DNA of 64,000 nt from CAYTIB01 sp964437725 (GTDB taxonomy: Bacteria; UBA8248; JACPRG01; G963555815). The notes under the pieces were generated by a model that did no database searches, was not told where the DNA came from, and saw nothing but the letters and a program-made list of their open reading frames with translations. Each line of letters begins with the position of its first letter. Position 1 is the first letter of the stretch. Positions 52,551 to 62,239 of the stretch are shown here, piece after piece. The stretch spans positions 18,129 through 82,128 of the forward strand of contig CAYTIB010000075.1 of NCBI GenBank assembly GCA_964437725.1, written 5' to 3'. The position numbers and the translations under genes were made by a program.

Positions 52551-55054
52551 GAAAATTATTTAATCGACCTCTCTATGGTACAGCAGGTGTCGTGCTGCTA
52601 TTAATTCTGTTAACCCTACTTTTTTTCCGCCATCCACTTCTTGGAGATCGGGTTTGGGCAGACGGACCATCCGTCTTCTCTTCTTATCCTTGGAAAACCT
52701 ACAGTTCTTACCGTGACGTCGAGCAAAGGATAGAACTCGACAATGCTCGATACTATCTACCAAACCAATTATTTCTTGTGAATTCGATTTTCGAACGGGG
52801 GGAATTCCCTTTATGGAATCCATATATTTTGGCAGGTACTCCATTTTTTGCTAGCGCAAATAAACACACCCTGGCCTTAACAAATTTAGTGTATGCATTT
52901 TTTGAGTTTTCGTCCGCGATCAACTGGTCTATTGCCCTCCAAGTATTTTTTTCTGGCTTCTTCATGTTTCTATACATTCGCTATCTATTGGGTCAAAAAA
53001 ACACATTTCCGGCGATAGCAGGAGCACTATTATTTATGTTCTCTGGCGATCTCATCGAGAGGACATTCATCCTAAGCATTGAAGAATTAATGTGGATGCC
53101 ATTAGCTTTATTTGCCTTGCATCGAACTACGAAATCACCTTTTCGTATTTGGCCCTTTGTTTGTATCGGGTTGATTCTATCTCTTATTTATCTTGGTGGA
53201 CATGAATTCAATACACCGGTCCTTTATGTATTGTTTGCCTCTGTATGGGCTGCAACATGTTTGCATTATTGGAAAAGATGGCCGAGAGGCTTTCGGGTTT
53301 CTTACCTTGGCGGATCGATTTTAATTGTCATTGTTTGTATTGGTTTATCCGGTATCAAACTATTCCCGTCAGTTGAAAACTATTTGTTGTCCTCTCGATT
53401 GGCTTCTGGTTATCCCATTGACGTAGATTTTACAGATTCCACCTTCCCCGCCCTTGTAAAACAAACGGGATATGTCCTATTCAATTTGTTTTTTCCAATT
53501 CATATACCGCTAATTATGCAAGCCTTTGGAGGTAATCTTTTCTATTTTGGTTTTTTTGGAATTATGACCATCATATGGGGTTGGAGACGTATTCATTTTT
53601 GGCCTGGAAAAATGTTTCTGGGTTTTAGTCTGATTGGCTTATTCGTTGCTATTTCAGGTCGATTTATCATGACGAATTTAACTTTGAGTTTTGGAGAGCT
53701 CAAATGGGTTTCAATCTTACGCCCTTACGTCCAACACCATAACCAGGCCCTAGTTACTACCGTCTGCGTTCCAATAGTGGCATCAATTGGATTGAAATAT
53801 TTGATGGAAAAGTTAGAAGATTCAGCGGTTCGAATACGATTTGTAAAAAGCTTGGGGTTGATGACCCTGGGTTTGGGGTTGATAGGAGTTATTGGTGCAA
53901 CAGAAATTATTGATATTGTGACAAAGTTTTCACGTGATTTTACTGTTTGGATGACAATGGGTGTAGCTGCCTCTTCGAGTATGCTTGTATGGCTATGGCA
54001 AAAACAAGTTATCAAAAACAAGCACGTTTGGGTTGGAATTCTTGCTCTAATTGCCATTGAATTAGGGGTAATGGTAAGACTCCCATTTCATCTACCTACT
54101 CATCAGGATTTTTATCCGAAAACAAAAACAGGAGAATTTTTAACTCGCCAATCAGGCCTATATCGAATCGCTGCTTTTCAGGATTTCGGGGGCCCGTGGT
54201 CTTGGTTTACTTCAGTAATGCCTCCCAATACAGCGATGATGGAGGAAGTGGAAGATATTCGAGGCTGGTCAAATTTCATGCTTCGACGCCATGCTCAATT
54301 TTTTAGTGGAATCGAAAATTCAAATTTGGCCAGTTTAGACAAACTCTATCGCAACCGGATAGATCTCTATAGAAATGATGCCTGGTTTAGATGGTTCGAT
54401 CTACTTAACGTAAGGTTTGTTTTGATTTCAAATGACGAAGATGATCTATTGGAACCTGAAAACTTTCGTCTAGTTCAAAGTGGAGAGGTTAGAATCCATG
54501 AAAATACTAACGTCCTTCCACGTGCTTTTGTTGTAAACAAGTATGAAATTGAAAAGGATCCAAGGAAGGCAATAGCAAGGCTCAATGACACTTCCTTTAA
54601 CTTTCGTGAAAATGTTATTCTTGAAGAATCTTTGCCGACAAGTTCCGGTTTGATTCAATTAGACGAACCACCTGAAAACAGTAAGTCAGATTTGAACCTG
54701 AAAGCCCATTCTACCCCTCGAACATTCAACTTTGAATCCACAGCCGAAATAATTTCCTACCGTGCAAATGAAGTTATATTGAGAGTCGCAACTAACGGCC
54801 CAGGAATACTTTTTTTGGCAAACAGTTATCATCCTGGTTGGAGAGCCTATGTGGATGGAAAAGGCTCACAGGTTTTACCAACAAATTTAATGTTTCAGGG
54901 AGTCCCAGTTCCTAAGGGCGAACACGAAGTCCGCTTGCGATTTTTACCACGGAGTTTTGTGTTAGGGTTCATTTTTAGTGCAGGAACAGTTGTTTTTATA
55001 CTTATTATCGCCATATCATCCCTATGGCGATGGAGCATAATTCGTAATTCTTGA
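52538..55054 (+). CDS. YfhO-like multi-span membrane protein (GT-C-type glycosyltransferase family)
   Basis: This 838-residue protein has a first hydrophobic helix after residue 15, a conserved periplasmic stretch FPLWNPYILAGTPFFASANKHT, a run of about ten further helices, and a large C-terminal beta-rich domain ending in FLANSYHPGWRAYVDGKGS and a last helix. WNPY...G.P and SYHPGW...DG are hallmarks of YfhO proteins, which modify cell-envelope lipids or teichoic acids in Firmicutes and resemble GT-C enzymes. The ATG at 52538 follows AAGGA and lies within the end of the FGE-like gene, so the two are coupled. A GT2 gene follows. Confidence 0.82.
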   Translation: MEKLRKLFNRPLYGTAGVVLLLILLTLLFFRHPLLGDRVWADGPSVFSSYPWKTYSSYRDVEQRIELDNARYYLPNQLFLVNSIFERGEFPLWNPYILAGTPFFASANKHTLALTNLVYAFFEFSSAINWSIALQVFFSGFFMFLYIRYLLGQKNTFPAIAGALLFMFSGDLIERTFILSIEELMWMPLALFALHRTTKSPFRIWPFVCIGLILSLIYLGGHEFNTPVLYVLFASVWAATCLHYWKRWPRGFRVSYLGGSILIVIVCIGLSGIKLFPSVENYLLSSRLASGYPIDVDFTDSTFPALVKQTGYVLFNLFFPIHIPLIMQAFGGNLFYFGFFGIMTIIWGWRRIHFWPGKMFLGFSLIGLFVAISGRFIMTNLTLSFGELKWVSILRPYVQHHNQALVTTVCVPIVASIGLKYLMEKLEDSAVRIRFVKSLGLMTLGLGLIGVIGATEIIDIVTKFSRDFTVWMTMGVAASSSMLVWLWQKQVIKNKHVWVGILALIAIELGVMVRLPFHLPTHQDFYPKTKTGEFLTRQSGLYRIAAFQDFGGPWSWFTSVMPPNTAMMEEVEDIRGWSNFMLRRHAQFFSGIENSNLASLDKLYRNRIDLYRNDAWFRWFDLLNVRFVLISNDEDDLLEPENFRLVQSGEVRIHENTNVLPRAFVVNKYEIEKDPRKAIARLNDTSFNFRENVILEESLPTSSGLIQLDEPPENSKSDLNLKAHSTPRTFNFESTAEIISYRANEVILRVATNGPGILFLANSYHPGWRAYVDGKGSQVLPTNLMFQGVPVPKGEHEVRLRFLPRSFVLGFIFSAGTVVFILIIAISSLWRWSIIRNS

Positions 55055-55087
55055 AAATGGTACAGCCTTAATAATCGAGTCAGACAC

Positions 55088-55816
55088 TTGACCATAATCG
55101 ATAGCCGCAATCATAAAGCCATACATTTATCTATTGTCATTCCTATTTACAATGAAGAGGAATTTCTTCAGGAAGTAGTTGAAAACATTTTAGGGGAAGT
55201 AGCAAGGAAGATAGAAGAAAGCTTCGAACTAATTCTTGTAGAAAACGGTAGCCGAGACAAAACGTTAGAAGTTGCGAATAATTTAGCTAATTTAAAACCG
55301 GAGGTTATTCAGGTTCTCAGCCTTCCTAAACCAGATTATGGAAGGGCATTAAGGGCTGGTTTTCAGACTGCTCGGGGAGTGTATATTGCAAATTTTGATC
55401 TAGATTACTGGAATGTTGATTTTGTTTGTGATGCACTGGGGTTTATAGACAATTTAGACTTGGTGATTGCATCGAAGAACCTACCCAACTCGGATGATCG
55501 GCGAAACTGTCTTCGCCGTCTTAATACTTGGGGATTCCAAAAAACCCTTCATTTTTTATTTGATTTTCCCTACCATGATACCCACGGAATTAAGCTTTGG
55601 AGAAGATCTGTCGTTGAACAACTTCTGCCATCCGTCCACTTCGATCGGGATTTGTTCGACACTGAGATGATTCTGCGAGGGGTTCAGGCCGGGTGGAGGG
55701 TGAAGGAGGTCCCGATTGTAGTGGAGGAAAAAAGACGACCCCGCTTAAGCATTGTTTCTCGCATTGCTCGTACATTCAGAGACTTAGTGAAACTCAGGGC
55801 ACTTCTCAAACAATAA
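55088..55816 (+). CDS. Glycosyltransferase family 2
   Basis: This 242-residue GT-A enzyme opens LSIVIPIYNEEEFLQEVV, with the nucleotide-binding strand ILVENGSRDKTLEVA and a DxD-like NFDLDYW (about residues 100-106). It lacks C-terminal membrane spans, which separates it from dolichol-phosphate mannose synthase homologues with GtrA domains, although the overall pattern (ARGVYIANFDLDYW, HDTHGIKLWRRSVVE) is DPM-like. It may donate a lipid-linked sugar to the adjacent YfhO-type enzyme. The start is TTG at 55088, 33 bases after the YfhO stop. Confidence 0.82.
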   Translation: MTIIDSRNHKAIHLSIVIPIYNEEEFLQEVVENILGEVARKIEESFELILVENGSRDKTLEVANNLANLKPEVIQVLSLPKPDYGRALRAGFQTARGVYIANFDLDYWNVDFVCDALGFIDNLDLVIASKNLPNSDDRRNCLRRLNTWGFQKTLHFLFDFPYHDTHGIKLWRRSVVEQLLPSVHFDRDLFDTEMILRGVQAGWRVKEVPIVVEEKRRPRLSIVSRIARTFRDLVKLRALLKQ

Positions 55817-55840
55817 GACCTAAATTCCCTTTGAACTTAT

Positions 55841-57541
55841 TTAGAGTTTATTAGGTTTCGTTTTCATTACAATAAAATTACCAATACAGAGAAGATCGAG
55901 ATCAGCTTTCAAGAAACAAGCTATCGCATCTTCCGGCGTATTCACTATGGGTTCTCCCTTCACATTAAACGATGTGTTTAGAAGTACAAAAACTCCGGTC
56001 TTTTCACCAAACGCCTCGATCAAATCCCAGTAGAGAGGGTTTACCGAACGGGAAATTGTTTGAACTCGTCCAGTGTTGTCTTCGTGGGTCACAGCGGGTA
56101 TCAGGTGCCTTGCCTCTTCACGAACCCGATAAACCTGTGTCATGAACGGACAGGGTAAGGTGCCATGAAAATATTTTCCCAACTTTTCCTCTTGAACAGC
56201 TGGAGCAAAGGGTCTGAATGCCTCACGAAATTTTACTTTTGAATTAATAATATCTTTCATTTCTGCTCTTCTGGGATCAGCAAGTATGCTTCTCGCTCCG
56301 AGCGCTCTTTGACCAAATTCCATTCGTCCCTGGAACCAACCGATTACTCCACCGTTTCCTAGAGCCTCTGCCACCACTTTCACCACTCCGGTGGAATGTT
56401 CAAATTCGAGACCGGAAGAGACCAGAGCATTTCTAATACTGTTATCGTCCCACTCTGGGCCCAGGCGGGCGTCTTGCAGGGCCTCATCGCGGTTCATGTC
56501 AAGAAGCATATGGGTAGCGTAAAGAGCTGCCCCAAGAGAAACCCCAGAATCTCCCGCACAAGGAGGGAGATAAATGTCTTCCACTATCCCCGAATCTATA
56601 ACTTTACCTATTCCAACAGAGTTGAGAGCAACGCCTCCAGCAAGACAAATCTTTTTTGCACCAGATTGGGTAAGCGATGCCTGAACTAAATGGATCAGTA
56701 GCATCTCGGTTTTGGCTTGGAGGGAAGCAGCAATATCCTTATGGTGCTTTTCTATCGGACTCTCTGGATCCCTGGGTGGACCAAATTTTTGTATAAACTT
56801 TTTTGAATAGAAGGAATTATGCCCCAAATGAAAACCAAAATAAGAAGTATCTACTCTAAATCCTAACTCTGTTGGTTGGATAAGATCGTGAAATTCATCC
56901 ACATAGATTGGATCTCCGTAAGGAGCTAACCCCATAACTTTGTATTCATCACTAAAAATTTGGAATCCAAGGTATTGTGTCACAGCCGTATAAACAGCAC
57001 CGAGGCTGTGTGGCCATCCTTGGGAGTATAACTTGTTAATGATTTTTCCTTTTCCAACCCCCATCCATGTTGTCTCCCATTCCCCCACACCATCTACAGT
57101 TAAGATAGCTGCTTCTTCGAAGGGGGATGGATAGAAGGCGCTAGCTGCGTGGGCCAAGTGATGATTGATATGATGGAAAGGGCCCTTATATCCAGTCCTT
57201 TTAATAAAATCCTTGCGCGCAGTATCTAATTGAAAGTGTCGACCCGATGATTGAAGGAAGATCTGAATAGAGGCAGGAAAGTGACGGAGAATATGAAGTA
57301 ATTTTTCCTTGCGGTTAGCGGACGGGTTCCACGCAAATGCTACAGCATCAAGATCTGAAATACTGATATTGGCTTCTTCTAAACAAAATCTTATTGAATT
57401 AACCGGAAATTCACGGTCGAATTTTTTTCGAGTAAATCGCTCTTCTTCTGCAGCTGATAGTATTTTACCATCCTGAACAAGCGAGGCAGATGAATCATGA
57501 CGGCCGAAACAATAAAATCCCAGAACACTACCTTTACTCAC
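55841..57541 (-). CDS. Carbamoyltransferase (NodU/TobZ family)
   Basis: This 566-residue enzyme transfers carbamoyl groups from carbamoyl phosphate to a sugar hydroxyl. The N-terminal Kae1-like domain starts GFYCFGRHDSSASLVQDGKILSAAEEERFTRKK (split), with the metal-binding INHHLAHAASAFY and VDGVGEWETTWMG. ICLAGGVALNSVGIGK lies mid-protein, and the C-terminal YrdC-like half contains GWFQGRMEFGQRALGARSILADPR and FAPAVQEE. NodU modifies Nod factors, TobZ tobramycin; here a surface glycan or secreted glycoside is likely given the convergent GT2 and YfhO genes. The start is GTG, with GGGGAG upstream. Confidence 0.92.
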   Translation of the reverse strand: MSKGSVLGFYCFGRHDSSASLVQDGKILSAAEEERFTRKKFDREFPVNSIRFCLEEANISISDLDAVAFAWNPSANRKEKLLHILRHFPASIQIFLQSSGRHFQLDTARKDFIKRTGYKGPFHHINHHLAHAASAFYPSPFEEAAILTVDGVGEWETTWMGVGKGKIINKLYSQGWPHSLGAVYTAVTQYLGFQIFSDEYKVMGLAPYGDPIYVDEFHDLIQPTELGFRVDTSYFGFHLGHNSFYSKKFIQKFGPPRDPESPIEKHHKDIAASLQAKTEMLLIHLVQASLTQSGAKKICLAGGVALNSVGIGKVIDSGIVEDIYLPPCAGDSGVSLGAALYATHMLLDMNRDEALQDARLGPEWDDNSIRNALVSSGLEFEHSTGVVKVVAEALGNGGVIGWFQGRMEFGQRALGARSILADPRRAEMKDIINSKVKFREAFRPFAPAVQEEKLGKYFHGTLPCPFMTQVYRVREEARHLIPAVTHEDNTGRVQTISRSVNPLYWDLIEAFGEKTGVFVLLNTSFNVKGEPIVNTPEDAIACFLKADLDLLCIGNFIVMKTKPNKL

Positions 57542-57669
57542 TATAGCTCCCCATTGAAATAGTTCTCGTAAATTTCAAATAGCAAATGTCCAATCTAAAT
57601 CACGATAGGTAGGACAATCAAATATTATCTTCAAATTGATAGCATTATAAGAAGAGACATCAAAGGAGT

Positions 57670-58863
57670 ATGATTGAGATTATGACTCAGTTTGCTCAAC
57701 ACGATGCCATTGATTTGGCTAATATTTTAAGAGAAAAATCCAAATCCTTAGGGTTTGATGCTCTGAAAATTTCTGATGCCGAGGAATTAGCTCGACAAGA
57801 TTTCTTTGACAGATGGTTGGATCAGGGATTTGGAGGCAAAATGTCTTACCTTTATCGTAATCGGAAATCCCGTGTTGCTTTACGTCAGGTGTGGCCCGAA
57901 GTGAAATCTGTGGTTACGCTTGCAATGAACTACCATGTGGGTATTAACCAATCTGGCAAAAATGAAAACACGGAATCAAAAACGCCACTTATCGGGAGGA
58001 TTTCTCGTTACGCATGGGGGCGGGATTATCACAAGGTAATACGGAAACGTCTTATCAAATTGGCATTACTCACCGAGCAATCCGGGTTAGGTAAAGCTAT
58101 TAAATGTTACGTGGATACAGGGCCTATCCTTGAACGAGAACTGGCCGCACAATCTGGATTGGGATGGATTGGTAAAAATACATTGGTTCTCAATTCGGAT
58201 CTTGGCTCCTGGTTTTTCATTGGTGTTCTCCTCTTAAACGTAAAGTTGCCTTCTGATAGTACTAAGAGCGATCTTTGTGGTTCGTGTACAAAATGCATAC
58301 AGGCATGTCCAACCGGAGCTATTATTAAGCCTTACGTCATGGATTCAAGTCGATGTATTTCTTATCTAAACATTGAGCTTCAAGGATGGATTCCCGTCAA
58401 ATTGAGAAGTTTAATGGGGAATTGGATATTTGGATGCGACGATTGTCAGACTGTGTGTCCATACAATGACAATACCCCCATTTCAGAGATTCAGGATTTC
58501 AGGCCAAGAGAACAGCTAGAAGCAGCGGAATTAATCGAACTCCTAAAAATGGATAAAGAAACATTTGATGACAGATTTAGGGGTTCTGCATTGAAACGTG
58601 CTAGATGGGTAGGGATAGTAAGAAACGCAGCTATTGCCTTGGGGAATTCTGGAGAAAATAAAGCTGTAGGCCCTTTAGGTGAAGCTCTACGCCATACCGA
58701 ACCCATCGTACGAGGACATTCCGCATGGGCGCTTGGAAGGCTAGGTGGTTCCTCAGCCAGGACATTTCTAGAGGGACAGGCTGGTAAAGAATATGATGAA
58801 AATGTAAAAAACGAAATTGAATCTGCTCTTTTTACCCTAAAAAACAGAGAGTTATTATTGTAA
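57670..58863 (+). CDS. queG: Epoxyqueuosine reductase QueG
   Basis: This 397-residue cobalamin- and 4Fe-4S-dependent enzyme makes queuosine in tRNA, the last step of the pathway. Seen: GKMSYLYRNRKSR, SVVTLAMNYHVG, GRISRYAWGRDYHKVIRKRL, AAQSGLGWIGKNTLVLN, then two ferredoxin clusters CGSCTKCIQACPTGAI and CDDCQTVCPYN. The C-terminal region (about residues 300-390) has HEAT-type repeats with VRNAAIALGNSG and VRGHSAWALGRLGG. AAAGGAG is only two bases before the ATG at 57670, so an ATG at 57682 may be used. It is divergent from the carbamoyltransferase. Confidence 0.93.
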   Translation: MIEIMTQFAQHDAIDLANILREKSKSLGFDALKISDAEELARQDFFDRWLDQGFGGKMSYLYRNRKSRVALRQVWPEVKSVVTLAMNYHVGINQSGKNENTESKTPLIGRISRYAWGRDYHKVIRKRLIKLALLTEQSGLGKAIKCYVDTGPILERELAAQSGLGWIGKNTLVLNSDLGSWFFIGVLLLNVKLPSDSTKSDLCGSCTKCIQACPTGAIIKPYVMDSSRCISYLNIELQGWIPVKLRSLMGNWIFGCDDCQTVCPYNDNTPISEIQDFRPREQLEAAELIELLKMDKETFDDRFRGSALKRARWVGIVRNAAIALGNSGENKAVGPLGEALRHTEPIVRGHSAWALGRLGGSSARTFLEGQAGKEYDENVKNEIESALFTLKNRELLL

Positions 58864-58950
58864 ATAATTTTTTAATGTTTTTGCCTTTTCACTAATAATA
58901 AATCAAGTTTCATGATTATTTTTTTAACGTCGTTTTTTACGGAGAATGAG

Positions 58951-59652
58951 ATGGATAAAAGCCCCGAAATAAAAAAGAAGTTGATTCTCGCTCACAAAAT
59001 CCTTTCAAATTACGGAGCTTTCGAGCTCAATCTTGGCCATGTTAGTGTGCGACTTCCCGAACCCGATAGGTACATGATTATTGGGCATATACATCATATT
59101 GGTAAAACTTTTGAAAACCTTGAACCTGAACATTTAACCGTTATGGATGGAATGGGAGAAATTGTGGAAGGCGAACTCAAACCACCTGGGGAACGTTTTA
59201 TCCATACGGAAATCTATAAGAAAAGACCAGAAGTACAATCTATAGCACATGCTCATCCACGCACCACAGTAGCGTTCAGTGTATCAGGAACAGACATTCT
59301 TCCAATAGGACATAGAGGAACCATATTTGCGCCTAAAGTTCAAATTCTAGATAATCCCGGACAAATCGATAATCCAAAACTAGGGCAGGAAGTGGCATCA
59401 GTTATCGGAAAGACTCCTGCTGTCATCCTTGCTGGGCATGGTGCAGTTTGCGTAGGAAGCTCCATAGAGGAGTCCGTCGCTGTGATGATAGCACTCGAAG
59501 ATACGGCAAACCTCCAGTTATGCGCCAGTATGGTCGGGACTCCACGACCGATCGAAGCGGTACACTTAGAAAAGGGTATGACACACGGAATCGAATTCAG
59601 CGAATTTGTGGAGTGCACATGGGCAACTTATAGCGCTCAGGTTAATGAATAG
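58951..59652 (+). CDS. Class II aldolase/adducin-family protein
   Basis: This 233-residue protein has the zinc-dependent class II aldolase fold: LILAHKILSNYGAFELNLGHVSVRL, PPGERFIHTEIYKKRPEVQSIAHAHPRTTVAFS with the catalytic Glu and the HxH zinc pair, and VILAGHGAVCVGSSIEESV providing a third His. Members cleave fuculose-, rhamnulose- or ribulose-phosphates, or act as decarboxylases/epimerases. I place the start at the ATG at 58951, six bases after GGAGAA; the longer frame from 58912 has a hydrophobic stretch unlike the family. An alcohol dehydrogenase follows on the same strand. Confidence 0.85.
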   Translation: MDKSPEIKKKLILAHKILSNYGAFELNLGHVSVRLPEPDRYMIIGHIHHIGKTFENLEPEHLTVMDGMGEIVEGELKPPGERFIHTEIYKKRPEVQSIAHAHPRTTVAFSVSGTDILPIGHRGTIFAPKVQILDNPGQIDNPKLGQEVASVIGKTPAVILAGHGAVCVGSSIEESVAVMIALEDTANLQLCASMVGTPRPIEAVHLEKGMTHGIEFSEFVECTWATYSAQVNE

Positions 59653-59762
59653 AAACATTTACAATGGTTTCGTTTGATCTATTTCAGCTTTAATGGAAGA
59701 AAGCTATTTATTCGAAGACCAAATTTATTCTGAATTAATACTCCCTAAGAGGTAATCGAAAC

Positions 59763-60785
59763 ATGAAAGCCATGGTGTTACATGAATTCAATAGTCCCCT
59801 GGTTGAAGAAATTGTTTCTGATCCAAAACCTGATCACGGAGAGGTTGTTATAAGGGTACATAGCTGTGCAGTGGATCAATTTGACCTAACAATTAGAAAA
59901 GGAGCAATAGAGGGAGTCAAACTACCACTGATTCTCGGACATGAAATATCGGGCGAAGTCGCTTTTTTAGGAAAAGGTGTAGATGGCATTTCCGTTGGAG
60001 ACAGAGTGGCTTCCACTCTTTATGTTACGTGTGGCCATTGTCGCCCATGTCAGACTGGCTCTGAGACAGTCTGCGATAATTTCTTAGGGTATGTAGGTGC
60101 ACAGTTTGACGGAGGATATGCAGAATTCATGAAAATCTCTGCGGCCAACTTAGTTCAGATAGGAAATTCTATCTCGTACGAAGAGGGGTCGGTTCTAGCT
60201 AATGCTATAGGAACTCCATACCACGGAATCATAAAAAGAGCTCAGGTGCGACCAGGGGAAACTGTTCTTATAACAGGAGCAGGAGGAGGAGTAGGTCTTC
60301 ATGCAATCCAATTGGCTACTCTAGCTGGCGGACGTGTTATTGGAGCAGACATAGGTGAAAAGAAATGTAGTGAAATTTTGAACATGGGGGCCGAGAGGTC
60401 TGTAGATTTCAATGAAGAACCATTAGCAGAAGCTATCATGGATTGGACAAACGGTACTGGAGTAAACGTTGTAATCGAGTTAGTGGGGACTGCGACAATT
60501 AGTGAGACTATTCGCTGCCTTGCAACTCAGGGTCGATTGGCTATCATTGGTTCCCATACGGGACGGACAATGACTACTGATCCACTCTACCTCATGCGAA
60601 AAGAACTTATCGTTATGGGTTCTCGGAACTGTTCAAAACAAGATTTGAGGGAGGTTGTTACCTTGGTTGAAAGAGGCAAAATTAAGCCTATTTTTTCTCA
60701 GGTTTATCCCTTGAATCAGGCCGAGGACGTTCTCAATAAAATGGCAGAAGGAATGTACGTAGGACGTCCAGTCCTTGTTCCCTAA
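59763..60785 (+). CDS. Zinc-dependent alcohol dehydrogenase (MDR superfamily)
   Basis: This 340-residue oxidoreductase has the catalytic zinc ligands Cys (HSCAVDQFDLTIRKG) and His-Glu (LILGHEISGEV), the structural zinc lobe CGHCRPCQTGSETVC, and the NAD(P) motif GAGGGVGLHAIQLA followed by VIGADIG, where an Asp points to NAD. The usual 'GVC.TD' near the first Cys is AVDQFD, which is typical of quinone-reductase-like or specialised branches. It is about 110 bases downstream of the class II aldolase gene and may act in the same pathway. The substrate is unknown. Confidence 0.87.
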   Translation: MKAMVLHEFNSPLVEEIVSDPKPDHGEVVIRVHSCAVDQFDLTIRKGAIEGVKLPLILGHEISGEVAFLGKGVDGISVGDRVASTLYVTCGHCRPCQTGSETVCDNFLGYVGAQFDGGYAEFMKISAANLVQIGNSISYEEGSVLANAIGTPYHGIIKRAQVRPGETVLITGAGGGVGLHAIQLATLAGGRVIGADIGEKKCSEILNMGAERSVDFNEEPLAEAIMDWTNGTGVNVVIELVGTATISETIRCLATQGRLAIIGSHTGRTMTTDPLYLMRKELIVMGSRNCSKQDLREVVTLVERGKIKPIFSQVYPLNQAEDVLNKMAEGMYVGRPVLVP

Positions 60786-60802
60786 ACAGGGCTCCCTTTT
60801 TC

Positions 60803-62014
60803 TCAAGAATCTTCAGACAGTAAGGATTCAACCGATCTTATGAGCATTTCTATACCAATACCTAAGGCATCTTCATCAAAGTCAAAAAGGGAGTTATGGT
60901 GAGGATGGTGTAGTCCTTTTGCCTCGTTGGCAGAACCGATAAAGAAAAAGCAACCAGGGACTTCTCGAAGAAAGAATGACATGTCCTCGCCACCCATCGT
61001 TGTTTGGTGGCGAATGACCTTACTCTGTCCAACAAAATTTTTTGCTACTTTTTCGATTCGATTAAAAATTTCTGAATCATTTCGGGTTACGGGATACATT
61101 TTTTGATATTCAACTTTGACTTCGGCTCCAAAACCACTAGCAACACCTTCCGCCATGCGAACGATTCGCCCTGGCATTGCCTCCCACAGTTCATCAGATA
61201 ATGTTCGGACCGTTCCCAGTAACTTCACTTCATCCGGAATAACGTTAAACGCATTACCCCCGTGTATCGATCCAATGGTCAGGATACCTGGATCGAGGGG
61301 ATTCCTCTCGCGGCTCATAAGGGTTTGCAACGCCGAGATTAAATGAGCAGAAACAACAATGGGATCCACGCCTTCTTGAGGCTTAGCGGCGTGCGCTCCT
61401 TTACCCAAAACAGTAATCTCCACGCGATCCATACTTGCCATAATTGGTCCTGATTGAATACCAATCTGTCCAACCGGCAAGTCATTCCATAGATGTATAC
61501 CGATGGCAAGATCGACAGCAGGGTCCTTTAGAACTCCTGCCTCAATCATTGGTTTTGCTCCCCCCGGACCTTCTTCAGCAGGCTGAAAAACAAACTTAAC
61601 GTTCCCGTGCAAGTGCTCTCTACGCTCACTTAGAATACGAGCAGCCATCAATGCCATAGCAGTGTGCCCATCGTGACCGCAAGCGTGCATGACACCATCA
61701 TTTTTAGATCTGTAAGTAACATCGTTATTCTCTTGAATAGGAAGAGCATCCATATCTGCTCGAATCATGACAGTTTTTCCTGGGTGAGCTCCCCTCAGAA
61801 GACCAACTACGCCTGTTTTAGCTATTTCAGTAGCAACCTCAAGGTCCAAATCATTCAATTTTTTCGCCACAACTGATGCCGTTCGCTTCTCTTGAAAACC
61901 CAATTCCGGTTGTGAGTGAAGATCACGTCGTATTGCAACAGCTTCATCACAGACGGTCATTACACCTGTAGAAATTTCTGGCATTTCCGAAGAGATAGGA
62001 ATTCGTGTGGTCAT
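60803..62014 (-). CDS. M20-family amidohydrolase (hippurate/N-acyl amino acid hydrolase-like)
   Basis: This 403-residue metallohydrolase starts RRDLHSQPELGFQEKRTASVV and has RADMDALPIQE, MHACGHDGHTAMAL (metal-bridging Cys/His), FVFQPAEEGPGGAKPMIEAG with Glu-Glu, and GAHAAKPQEGVDPIV in the dimerisation domain. The metal-ligand His is in RHQTTMGGEDMSFFLREVPG. Substrates of the group are hippurate, N-acetyl-diaminopimelate, indole-3-acetyl amino acids or similar. AAGGGGGGATC precedes the ATG. It is transcribed convergently with the alcohol dehydrogenase and divergently from the cyclase. Confidence 0.9.
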   Translation of the reverse strand: MTTRIPISSEMPEISTGVMTVCDEAVAIRRDLHSQPELGFQEKRTASVVAKKLNDLDLEVATEIAKTGVVGLLRGAHPGKTVMIRADMDALPIQENNDVTYRSKNDGVMHACGHDGHTAMALMAARILSERREHLHGNVKFVFQPAEEGPGGAKPMIEAGVLKDPAVDLAIGIHLWNDLPVGQIGIQSGPIMASMDRVEITVLGKGAHAAKPQEGVDPIVVSAHLISALQTLMSRERNPLDPGILTIGSIHGGNAFNVIPDEVKLLGTVRTLSDELWEAMPGRIVRMAEGVASGFGAEVKVEYQKMYPVTRNDSEIFNRIEKVAKNFVGQSKVIRHQTTMGGEDMSFFLREVPGCFFFIGSANEAKGLHHPHHNSLFDFDEDALGIGIEMLIRSVESLLSEDS

Positions 62015-62239
62015 GATCCCCCCTTAAAGGAGCCATTCAAGTAAAAAGGTTACTCCAAATTAAGTTTATCACAGGTATTTAATCCTTTTGTTTTTCATGA
62101 AGGTGGCGTTGAATTAAGTTCATAAGACAGCTATCATCTGCCTTCACGAGGGTTCATTTTCAGCCCATACTTATTTCGTTCAGATCTGACTGGCTCTGTA
62201 TCTTTTGATCTTTGCGTTGGAATAAAAGGAGAAAGTGGC

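Noticed and set aside
60786..60802. GGG-CT-CCC followed by T5 between convergent genes as a terminator
   Set aside because: A three-base-pair stem is too weak to support a terminator call.
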